From: Grosmannia clavigera kw1407
Taxonomy: Eukaryota > Ascomycota > Sordariomycetes > Ophiostomatales > Ophiostomataceae
Direction of reading: 5' to 3'
NCBI RefSeq assembly: GCF_000143105.1
Contig: NW_014040801.1
Location: 3,044,559-3,108,558, forward strand
Length of the DNA stretch: 64,000 nt
In this document: piece after piece, positions 22,080 to 31,834 of the stretch
How positions within the stretch are numbered: the first letter of the stretch is position 1
How the letters are laid out: every line of letters starts with the position of its first letter
Notes under the pieces: model-generated
Databases searched by the model: none
What the model was told of the DNA's origin: nothing
What the model saw: the letters and a program-made list of their open reading frames with translations, nothing else
Position numbers and translations under genes: made by a program

Positions 22080-22250
22080 CCTTCTACTCTCTCTACAGCA
22101 GTTCCTTACTGCAGTCTCGCCTACACACTTATATTCTCCTTTTCTTTCTCTCCCCCCTTACCTCCCCTTTTGTCCCTCTTCCTCATCCTCTCCCTCGCCC
22201 TCTCCCTCACCTTCTCCTTCTCTCTCTCCCCCTTCTCCCCCCTCACACAC
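22080..22250 (+). promoter_or_regulatory. long CT-rich leader before an uncharacterised gene
   Basis: About 170 nt composed almost only of C and T (CTCTCC, CCTTCT, CCCTC runs), ending at CACACACC directly before the ATG at 22252. Such tracts are common in core promoters and leaders of filamentous fungi. The open frame runs through it, but the composition makes coding unlikely. Confidence 0.6.
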
Positions 22251-22251
22251 C

Positions 22252-23418
22252 ATGACAGAGGTCATCTGCCCGCTCGATGCGCGAGGCATCGTGGCCCCCC
22301 TGCTGCCGTCGCTGCCCAGCGCCGCCATCGCGTCTGAGCCGGCCACGGCCATTCTTCCGCTTCTCACACCCATTCTACGCCAGCGCGTACAGTTTCTCTC
22401 GGCATCCAGCTCCGAGCCCTGGATCCGCCTGCTCTCCTACGACGCGGTCAAAGCAGCCAGGCTGGTTGAGATTGCCCGCAGCACCCGGCTCGAGCCCCAT
22501 CCGCTTTCGGGCGAGGTGGAGATCGACTGGGACAGCGCCGGTGCCGGCAATGGTGGCGACGTCCAGATTCGTTACCAGCGCATCGACATCGAGACCCTGC
22601 AGGCCCTCGTCCTCCTGCGAGATCTCGACCTCGTCTTCCGGCTAGTCTACTGCGAAACTGACAACGAAGGGGGCGGCAGCGGCTGGCGTGTCGGTGAGGT
22701 CAGCATCCCCGACACTCCTGACGCCTTTGCCTCGTTTGGCGGCTACCAATCAGCCGCCGAGGCCGAGCGGGCGTTTGCCGGTACTGGTGCAGGTGCAGGT
22801 GCAGGTGCTGCAACAACAAAAACATCAGCAGACCAAGACACAGATGACGAGGACGACGACTACTGGGCCCAATACGACGCCACACCCGCTCGCACGCCTG
22901 CTGTCAAGCGCTCTCCAGCACCGCTGCCGACTGCTGCTGCCACCAGTACCCAGCAGAGCACAGAGACAGAGGCCGACGACGCCTACTTTGCGCAGTACGA
23001 CACCGTGCAGCCGGCCATGGACAGCCACGACCCCGATGAGGACGTTGGGGAACCCGCTATTGCCACACCTCCTATCGGGTTCGGCCGGCCGACGGCTGTC
23101 CTGACGCTCGAGCGCGCTGTCAACGGCAACACCAACGGCAACGACGCCGGCGAGGACAACGAACGCCTCGCCAACCTGATCCACCCGCGGCCTGCCTCGG
23201 CCTCGAGCCAGAGCTCCTCGAGCGGATCGGCGGCGGTCGCCAAGCTAGAGCACTCGGCCGACAAGCGGGAACGGGGCGAGTTTGGCGTCAAGCAGCACGT
23301 GTCGCGAAGCATCAAGAGCCTTTTTATGCTCGCCAGGGCGTCGGGCATTGACCGCGAAGAATTCGAGCAGCTCGTCAAGACGGAGCTGGACATGTTGGCA
23401 ATGATGGAGGACGACTAG
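22252..23418 (+). CDS. uncharacterised protein with acidic Y-containing repeats
   Basis: Single-exon protein of 388 residues whose family I do not recognise. Residues 1-165 look globular: leucine-rich helices near LLPSLPSAAI and LLTPILRQRVQFL, a WIRLLSYD segment, then DIETLQALVLLRDLDLVFRL. Next comes a disordered region containing two similar acidic motifs, DDDYWAQYDATPARTP and DDAYFAQYDTVQP. The C-terminal 60 residues are again helical and charged (KQHVSRSIKSLFMLAR, then EEFEQLVKTELDMLAMMEDD) and could be a binding helix pair. The repeated Y-W/F-x-QYD motif may be a short linear interaction motif. The start follows a CT-rich leader. Although the frame is open further upstream, ATG 22252 is the natural start. 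Confidence 0.8.
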   Translation: MTEVICPLDARGIVAPLLPSLPSAAIASEPATAILPLLTPILRQRVQFLSASSSEPWIRLLSYDAVKAARLVEIARSTRLEPHPLSGEVEIDWDSAGAGNGGDVQIRYQRIDIETLQALVLLRDLDLVFRLVYCETDNEGGGSGWRVGEVSIPDTPDAFASFGGYQSAAEAERAFAGTGAGAGAGAATTKTSADQDTDDEDDDYWAQYDATPARTPAVKRSPAPLPTAAATSTQQSTETEADDAYFAQYDTVQPAMDSHDPDEDVGEPAIATPPIGFGRPTAVLTLERAVNGNTNGNDAGEDNERLANLIHPRPASASSQSSSSGSAAVAKLEHSADKRERGEFGVKQHVSRSIKSLFMLARASGIDREEFEQLVKTELDMLAMMEDD

Positions 23419-24198
23419 ACGGAAGTTTTCCGCGTCTTTTTGTTTGTTTCACATTGCACTTCTGCACCAGCGTCGTATCCTTTGTTTCGAGCGTCTACAT
23501 AGCGCTTCGACGGCGTTGATCTTGGGGTCCCTGGCAGGGCATCTGCGTATGTATGGCTGGGTATTGTGGCGTTCGTATGTTTTCGCATTAACAGGAGCGT
23601 GACGTTTTCAACAAGATACTTGGATCACCAATATGAATATATCTAGCGTTTTGATTTAATTTTACTTATACACAATGTTGTACTTACGAGTTCCTGAGTC
23701 TGAGTATATTCAGACCTACCACAGATACACTGACAGGCATAAGAGGCCGAAAGCTGAGAGAAGGCCTATCTGAGTTTCTTGGACAGAAACATGAATCGAA
23801 AGTGCGCCAATGGCTCATTTTGTGTTCAGCTTCTGTCGGAAGCCGGCTGTTTGGTCGGCGGAGTAGCACGTGGGAAGTCTGCAATGCGGAGGCTCCCAGA
23901 GTGGATATCTGGCATGCGCTGAAGCTCCTCATGAAATCGAAGTATTGAGTCGAGCATTAGTATAGAGACTTGTCGTTGGACCTTCTGTCCCGCAAAGCAA
24001 GGTTAGGTCCGTGAGGGCGGTCAGGCCTGGCAGAACACCACATCTAGCGAAAAAAACCAGCAGCTGCCGATTTTGTGCAGCAACGACAGACGACTCGGTG
24101 AAATCACACGATCAAGCGGGCCTGCCACGGACCAAGACCGCCGTACAACTTTGCGAACCTCGTCACAGTCTGTTTATTTCGTGCATCCTGCCGGTGCC
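23419..24198. other. intergenic region before the mitoribosomal gene
   Basis: 780 bp in tandem orientation. The first half is AT-rich and probably holds the 3' UTR; the rest is the promoter of the next gene. No further feature is recognised. Confidence 0.5.
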
Positions 24199-25280
24199 AT
24201 GTTCCGCCCGAGGTTACGTGGGCCGTCGGCCGTCGGCGCGCTCGGCCGCCGGCTCCAGCAGTCACAGTCGACAGCGGCAGCAGTAGCAGCAGCAGCGACG
24301 ACGTCCTGCCGGCGCATACACCACATGCCCAAATCAAGACACGACGTCCGTGTTGGCGTGCCACACCTGCTCTCGGCCGAGGGCTTCGACCTGGCTTGGT
24401 CGCAGCACATGACGCTGATGTTAGCCCGGCTGAACCAGCTGGTAGCAGGTATTTTCCATTACGGGGGGGGATTTTCTTTCTCTTTACTATGTTTGCCTGC
24501 CCTCAGCTGACACTTTGTTCCCCAGGCACCGACTACGAAGACCGCGATCTCAAGGGCATCGTCCTGGACTCGGCCCGCTCGCCGTCCCAGGCGGCCGTCT
24601 TCAACCACGCCAGCATGGCCCACAACACGGACTTTTTCTTCAAGCAGCTGCGGCCGTCGTCGGACGGGACGCCGGCTGAGATCCCGGCACCCCTGCGCAG
24701 CGCCATCGACGACAACTTTGGCAGCGCCGAGACCCTGCGCCGTGAGTTTGCTGCCACCGCCTCGGCCATGTTCGGGCCCGGCTTCATCTGGCTCGTCAAG
24801 GCCAGCCATCTGCCGCAGTCTGGCCGCGGCGGCGACAATCTGCGCCTGCTGACCACCTACCTGGCTGGCTCACCGTATCCGGGCGCTCACTGGCGGCGAC
24901 AGGCTGTCGACATGAATACCGTCGGTGCTGATGGCGTCGACAGCAGCAGCAGCAGTGGCAATGTCGCCCGCCAATGGCTCGACAAACAGGCTGCGGCCGT
25001 CTCTGCCGGCGGTGTCTCCTCGGCCACTGCTTTTACCGCCTCCTCATCCTCCACCCATCTCCCCGCCGCCTCGTCCACCGACCGTCGCCCGCCCGGCGGC
25101 ATCGACGCTATTCCCCTGCTCTGCCTCAGCACCTGGGAACACGTCTGGCTGCGCGACTACGGCCTCGGCGCCGACGGCTACGGTGGCAAGGCTGCCTTTG
25201 TCGACGCCTGGTGGAATGCAATCGACTGGGACGCCGTGGCCGAGATGGCCAACCTCAACCGGCCCATGCTCAAGACCTGA
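24199..25280 (+). CDS. mitochondrial small-subunit ribosomal protein with superoxide dismutase fold (mS42/mS43 type)
   Basis: Two exons, 24199-24448 and 24526-25280, giving 334 residues. The N-terminus is basic with many Arg and Ala and no acidic residues over the first 45 positions, as in a mitochondrial presequence. The body follows the Fe/Mn superoxide dismutase fold: AVFNHASMAHNTDFFFKQL near 110, then FGSAETLRREFAATASAMFGPGFIWLV near 155-180, and a C-terminal STWEHVWLRDYG and AAFVDAWWNAIDW. In true dismutases the metal-binding segment reads D-x-W-E-H; here the Asp is Ser. Together with a long Ser/Gly/Ala insertion this points to a non-catalytic ribosomal protein such as Rsm26 (mS42) or Mrp1 (mS43), rather than an enzyme. 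Which of the two is open. Confidence 0.8.
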
Positions 25281-25582
25281 GCGGGGGCCGTGGCCAGTTG
25301 GGCGTACCCTTGTAAGATAGCAATCACCCAAGCATAAATAAAATGGACATATGGAGTACATTTGTGACCAAGAGCAGAGTCCGTTGTAATCACAAGTGGA
25401 ACAAGGTAAAACTAACTAAGATCAATTCAAAATGCCGCCCATGACGAAGGAGCGTGGTATAGAACTATTACAAGCAAATCCTCAAGGTCGCCCTTGACGT
25501 TGACAAACAGACAAATTCGCAGGCATACATACGTATTCATTCATGCATTCATAATTTTTCCATCATCACCACCTTTCCCGCC
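25281..25582. other. convergent intergenic region
   Basis: 302 bp of AT-richer DNA between stop codons, likely 3' UTRs. It includes AATAAAATG-type polyadenylation-like sequence near 25337. Confidence 0.5.
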
Positions 25583-28380
25583 TCAAATCATGTTACCATT
25601 CACGCTCACCTCGAAGCCCTCGCCCTTCTGGCGCATGGCCTTGGCCAGCATCAGTTCGCGCATCCACTCGATCCGCTCGTCCCGACTCTTGACTGCAAAG
25701 TGATGCGTCTTGCCCGTGCCGTTGACGGCATCGCTTGGCGGCGGTGGCGGTGATGACGGCTTCTCAGAGACAGGCGCCGCCGCCGTCGCTGCTGCTGCTG
25801 CTGCAGAAACTGTCACAGTCGCGGCAACAGAGCCTGCCACCGAAGCTGGCACCAGTGTCGGCAAAAGAGCTGCCGAGCCACTGACACCTGCACTGCTGCC
25901 GGTAGGCAGACTGCTCTCCCGCTTCCTCAGACGCACACCACCGCGTGAATCCTGTGGGATCAGTTGGAAGGAAAAGGCAGCAACGTCCGCCGCCTTGCTC
26001 GACTGCATGGGGTCGGCACTTCCGCCGCGTCGGATACTCATGGCTTTGAAGGCTGCGTTCAGCTTGCTGGTCGACGCAGCCATCGATGAGCAGGCAATGG
26101 CATAGTCGTCAATGTCCACATACTCGAGCGTGCGGTCGACGTTCTTGGCGTCCTTGTGCACTGCCAGCCGCGTGCCCTTGAGCGTCACAAACCGGTCGTG
26201 CCACTCGTGCCGCAGCATCTTGGTCTTGCGCTTCTTCACTGGACCTTGATACGTCACGTGATCCCCTGTGACGTCGTCCCTCGTCCGCACCACCACGTTG
26301 CCGCTGACTGACGTCGCCATGGTCGACCCCGAAGCCCCGGTGCTGAATGAGCCAGTCGAGACGAGAGACGAGGACGAGGAGTCTGACGCTTCCGGTGCCG
26401 CATGCCCCAGTACAGACGAAATGGGCGCAATGGCCGTCTCAAACGTCGCCCGTTCCGGCGACCACGGGTACTTGATGCGTGGTGGCGGCTGCAGCACCCG
26501 CGTGGTAGCTGGCAGAGAGCTGCCTGCCGTCGGAGCTGCCGCCAGAGGGGACGATCGCTGGCGCTGCCCGCGCGTCATCGCTGCAGTCGCTCTGTTCTCG
26601 TCTAGCGACGGCAGGACTGGGAACGACGGCCGGCGTGCAGAGGCTCGCGACATGGTCCTCGTCGGTCCCGCACGGTAGTTCATGTCGGGGGGCACAGACT
26701 GCGAGACATCACGAGCCACTGGGCCAAGAGGCACCGTCGTCACCGGCACGTCCATCTCCGAAAACGGGGTCCCGAACCGGTACACTTCCATCGGCGTGCG
26801 ATCCGGCGACTCCTCCATAGCCGTGTGCGTATATGATGTGCCTGATGTGGGCACTGTCGATGCCGTCTGCGCCGACTCAGGTGCCCAGCATGGCTGCCGC
26901 ACCGTGGATTGGCTGGCCGAGACGACAGCAGCTGCAGCAGCTGTGGACTGCCGCATCTTTGACGGGATCGACAGTCGGGGCAACGACCGCAGACCCTCAA
27001 TCGGCTGTTGGCGGGTAGGGTAGAGCTCAAACGGTGGCGTCGGTGGCACCTCGCTGCAGGAAGTTATGTGTTGGTGCTGGAAGTCCAGGAACTGTCGCAC
27101 GTTGTCCTGCGGGTCTCGTGTCTGCACTGTCCGAAGCGTGTCCTCTTGCAATGCCTGTGTGGGTGCCGGCAACACACCCGGGCCCATGACGTCGGATGAA
27201 GCCACCACCGACGGCACCATGTCTGACAGCGGCCGCAGGTACTGGTCTTGGCCTTGGTTCTGGCCCAGGCCCTGGTTTTGGTTGTCGTCCTCCACCGCAG
27301 TCCACGGACATATGGCCTTTGCCGTCTCCGGGTTGCCCGGGTCGCCCGCGATCATGATGATACCACCCTTGTCCATATCGACAAAGGGATGATCTTTCTT
27401 GAACGCCTCAATCATCCGCTGGTTGCGCTTCCACTTGCTGCAGTTCTCGCCCTTGGAACATTGGTGCGGCTTCGGCACTATCTGCTCGATACCCACAATC
27501 GACACCGACTCCAGCGGCGTCACAACGTCGTCCATGCGCGTCTTCTTGCGCCGGCTGCTTGCCCGCCGCCGCAGCGGCCGTCCAGGACCATCTTGCTGCC
27601 GCAGCTCGCGCCGCACATGCCGATCTGGCTCGTCCTCGATCGGCGTCTCCGGACGCGGCTCGGCCGCCGGCTGCACGTTCTTCATCGCATTGATCTGGGT
27701 CCACACATTTGTCCGCACGCCAAATGAAGGAATGCCTAGCTCCTTGAGATCCTCGAACTTGAGCGTAATCAATATACCTCCCGTGATGTCGTTCTCCACA
27801 AAACGCTCACACACCTTGAGCTCAAAGCCTGCATTGAGCATCCGCTGTGCGACCTTCTCCGGTGACCACGAATACAGATCCCGCGTGTCCAGTTCCTCGT
27901 CAGTGAACTGGAACGGTCCACTGTACGTCTTCTTGGTAGGCAGAGGGGTGATACCCAGCGGCAGCGGCACCTGTTGTTGCGGGGGCCGCTGAACCTGTGG
28001 GAGCCCCTCGCCCCTCGGCACTTTTGGAGTCAAGGGTGACAAAGACAAGGCATTCTGGAATTCGGCCTGGAACTCGGCTGACAGAGTGGAAATCCGGAAC
28101 AAGTGCGGCCCACGGGGGCCCTCGACTTGTTTTGGCTGTTCTACCGCGATGTGGTAATCTGTGGGCATTCGACTGGACCTCGGTGTCTGGGCCTCGTCGT
28201 AGGATGACACAGTGGTGAAGCTGGGCTGGCCAGACTGCGTAAATCGTTAGCTAGCAGAACACAAGCTTGTGCGGGTTTATTTCATAAAGTGTGTCAACTT
28301 ACGTGCAGGCTCACACGTGGCGAGTTTTCACCGTCTTCGTAGTCGCTCAAAATTTCATCGTCCTCAAAGTCAGACTCCAT
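25583..28380 (-). CDS. SAM- and PH-domain protein, 5' end uncertain
   Basis: At least two exons, 28303-28380 and 25583-28234, giving 909 residues from the ATG at 28380. A sterile alpha motif lies at about residues 147-214 (SWSPEKVAQRMLNAGF to VWTQINAMKN). A PH domain occupies the C-terminus from about 690 (HEWHDRFVTLKGTRLAVHKD) to about 895 (FAVKSRDERIEWMRELMLA), split by a Ser/Ala/Pro-rich insert. Between them is a long disordered region with a CSKGENCSKWKRNQRMIEAF motif. The layout recalls Boi/Pob1 polarity proteins, but no SH3 domain is visible. The frame upstream of the chosen ATG (GVQDRPVSVATEF) looks coding, so the true start is probably in an earlier exon around 28430-28580. A role in polarity or signalling at the membrane is inferred from domains only. 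Confidence 0.8.
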
Positions 28381-30113
28381 AAATTCAGTCGCCACAGATA
28401 CTGGTCTGTCTTGGACGCCCTTCAGACTGAAAAATGAGTTATGAAGGAATTGTGAGCCCTTCTGCTGCATTTCTCGTGACGGCTGCCATGCGACAGCAGT
28501 GGGCATATGGGACGTCTGGTAGTATATTTGATCAGAACATAGATCGAGACAGTACAATTGGTGGGGCAGTCTTACCATGTTGTTTGTTTCGCCCCCAAGT
28601 GCTTGTCTTTGTATGTTTGTGTTTCGTATGTCGTTTGGCTGTCACCTACTCCTCCTTGGTATGGTTTTGTAACGTTCGCGGGCTCAGTCGCCTCCTCTCG
28701 CTTGAGTATTTCGGATAGGTCTCGATTTTTTCGTTTTATGATACCGTTGCCAGTGGGTCTGTTTTCTCGGTCAACGAGACAGACAGGAGTGACAGTGTTG
28801 TAAATAGGGAAAACGGTACACAGGAGAGGCGGGCTTGGCGCAAGAAACGGGGTCGGCGGCAAACAAAAGGAAACGACCAAAAAGGAGAGCTTGATGGGAT
28901 CCAACACGCAATTTCACAGAAACTTCGAAAACTCGAAAAAAAGGACAACAGTCGTGAGGATGAGCGGGCGGCTACAGAGAATTATGTATGGAAGGATGGC
29001 TGTGCCTGGGATCGTAGAGGTGGTGACAGCTTGTATCTTAGTAGAGAGGGATAACCCTTGAGGTGACAGTGACGGATAAACTAGCAATGATAAGCGGCTT
29101 TAATCACAGCACTGGCACATGCAGGATGTCCCGTCACAGTGACTGGCTTTTGTTGTTTTCAAGCCCCCGGCTGTCCTCGCCTCTGTTATGGAGAAGACAG
29201 ATCTTTAGTCGTCTGAGCACATCATAATCGACCCTCAGTGGCTCGAGAGACTGCCCCCAGCAACGGGAACGCATTGACTGCGAGTCTTTCGTTGGGGGCA
29301 AGGGCCGTAACCCAACCTCTGTGTTAGCCTTGAAAAGTATGCAAGAATAGAATTGGTGCAGAGCAGAAGCAGCCCTGTTGACCGCGGAGGAGCGGTAAAA
29401 CGACTGGCTCAGATGACCAGGGAGGGTCATAGGGGGGGGTCGAAGTGTGAACAGACCAAGATAGCTTGCATTGGCGCGTTGAGAGACGAAGCATCATTGG
29501 CGAAACGGGAAGTCGGACAGGGAAGGTACGAGCTGCAGTGCAGAGCGCATTGCAGGAAGGGATCGTCTGCGGCGCCGATTGGTCTAAAAAGAATGTCGTG
29601 CCACTTGTTCTGCGGACGGCGCTAACACCCCATTGGACAGAGGGGGCCAAATGGCACAAAAATAACCAGGTTGCAGCAACTGCTATCAGAGGTCTTCTTT
29701 GCATGGACTCCTCCTATCTTCACGCCACCTTGCAGTTCCTCCCGCAGGCCCGCCCTGTTTTCACATAAATTGCGTTAAGCGCCCGCAGCATAGAATTTTC
29801 ATTGGCCGGAATTGTTTCATCCCCACTGCCATCTGAAGCTCTCTTGGGTCACAGGCCGAGGTCCAAGGGCCGAGGCCGTGCCACTACGGAGTATGGCTGT
29901 GCTCTGGCGATCGCGGAGAGCCTTTAGGAATCATTGGGAGCCAGATGCCAGCCGGCTTGAAGTCTGAGACGTCTGCGCATGCCACTCTCACTGTCGACGT
30001 ACGAGCACTGAAGGACCGCAATTCAGGCCCTACAGGGCTCATGGGGAAGCTTGACGTGGCGGGAGGCTTGACCTGGTCAGCCAGCTACTATAACCATGTG
30101 CATACATACATAG

Positions 30114-30145
30114 TACGGAGTACAAGAAAGAGTACGAGTACGTCG
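30114..30145. repeat. cluster of TAC-NNN-GTA words
   Basis: TACGGAGTAC, a spacer, then GTACGAGTACGTCGTAC. Three differently centred TAC-NNN-GTA words lie within about 32 bp. Confidence 0.7.
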
Positions 30146-31818
30146 TACGCACATATTCTGGCACCGGTGGGGTGGAGCTAAACATGGGGCCGGTCTGTGA
30201 TGTAACCATACGGAGTGAGATACAAGTACGGAGTACGGAGTCCATTAATATAGCAACGTGCAGTGTAATCGCAATGGCATAAAGGTGCTCAGATATGTAT
30301 ATGCCGTGCTTGCCCATTGCACCACTTCTGCCGTCTGCAAAAGACATCTGTGTGTAGCTAACAAGGGCAGAGAGGACCGCAAAAAAAAAAAATGGAAGTA
30401 CGCACATGGTTGCAAACTCGCATGATCGAGCCGACCATGTTTCCATCTATTACCGCATTTGGCTGTTCCGAATGCGACGAGAGCGACGAAAACCCTTCCC
30501 GGTTGCTGCCGATGAAAGTGCGAAGAATGGGGAGATGGCAACTAGGGTCTGCCATTACGAGAGAGTCGGACCGTACCTTGGCCGACGAGGAAAAAGCAAA
30601 GTGTGATGCCAGTGTGCAATTGGTGATTGAGAGATTGGCAGGGCAAAGAGAGGGGCTAGCCGAAGATCAGAATGCAAGCAACGGGGTCGGCTACTCGTAA
30701 TGCCCGGGTGGGTCGAAGCTTCGCTTCCTTCAGCGCAGCCCAAGAGGGCCATACGGCGTACGGCGTACAGACGAGCCAAAACGCCCGCTACTATGTAAGA
30801 TACGTCGTAGAGGACCGTTTTAACTATCAATCGAGAGTCACTCTAGGCCATCTCTTACTTCCTTGGCGTCGTTTTTCTTGTTAGTGGCAGGCACTAAAAC
30901 GGTCTTCGGCCTGTCACTCATCGACTCGCACTGTTGGCAGGGGTGTGTTGCCGAATGTAGAAAGTCCAGCATGGGCACACCGGACGCCGGTTTTGTGGGG
31001 GCACATGACCTGATGAAGAAGAGGATTGCGAAGAGAGAGCGGCCAAGGAGAGAGACGGTGTGCGGATGAGCCCGATCTGTCCTCGCCGTTGAGACCGCAC
31101 AGCTGCGATGGACGGGGATCATCCTTGCTGATCCTCAAGCCAGCTCGGCCATTCTCGGCTGGCCGACTGTGGCAACAGTCAGCCGCTACTGGGGCAGAGG
31201 ACCCAACCCGTCTTGGTCCCGTGGCAGGAAAAAAAATGAGTCATCAGCCTGCGGTATCGCATCGCACAGAGAAATGTGTGCATGGTATTACGACATGCTG
31301 CAGAGGGACAATTTGTTCCTGCATCGCACATTGAAGCAGCAGAACGCAGATGAACCTCTCACCGCAACGTCTGCTAGCCGGGAAGGGTATCTTGCCTCCG
31401 AGGTGAAGCTGGCCGCATCAGCGGCCGCCGAAAATCGGGTTACGTCTCCACGCGCAATGTTGGGAAACCGGAGAGAGCTGGCGCAAGGAATTTGCATCCG
31501 AAGTGCTCCATACTATGTAGGGTTCAGCATTTTTCACCCCGCATTTCCCGGTCTGAAACAGCCTGGGATCACAAGACACATTGTACTCCGTACAGTAAAG
31601 GTCAGCAATCGCCACATGGACGGGCACGATGACCCAGTCGTGACGTTTTCCCCACAAGTGAACAGCTTTCTTCAAAATCTTATGTGTCACTACCGATTTT
31701 TTCGCCATGCCCGTCCTGCATGTCCCAGTAGCTGGAAGGACAATGGCTGGTAGCTACGGCATGGAAAAGTTATCCACATCCGCCGTGAAACGCCCATATG
31801 GACAAAGGCCGTAAGAAA

Positions 31819-31834
31819 TACGGAGTACGGAGTA
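31819..31834. repeat. tandem TAC-NNN-GTA element
   Basis: TACGGAGTACGGAGTA: two direct TACGGAGTA copies overlapping by two bases, in contrast to the inverted arrangement at 21598 and 44225. A near-copy lies at 30227-30241. Confidence 0.75.

Larger units (their letters stand above)
20814..22251. promoter_or_regulatory. divergent intergenic region, TPC1 / uncharacterised gene
   Basis: 1438 bp. TAC-NNN-GTA words lie at 20998, 21505 and 21598-21613, with a TACTTCGTA variant near 21246 and a GTATCTTAC word at 22004. The last 175 bp are almost purely pyrimidine on the plus strand. Short ORFs here have no recognisable features. Confidence 0.6.

Noticed and set aside
31169..31753. 194-codon plus-strand ORF in the 8 kb region
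   Set aside because: No domain or codon bias; it spans a TACTCCGTAC word.
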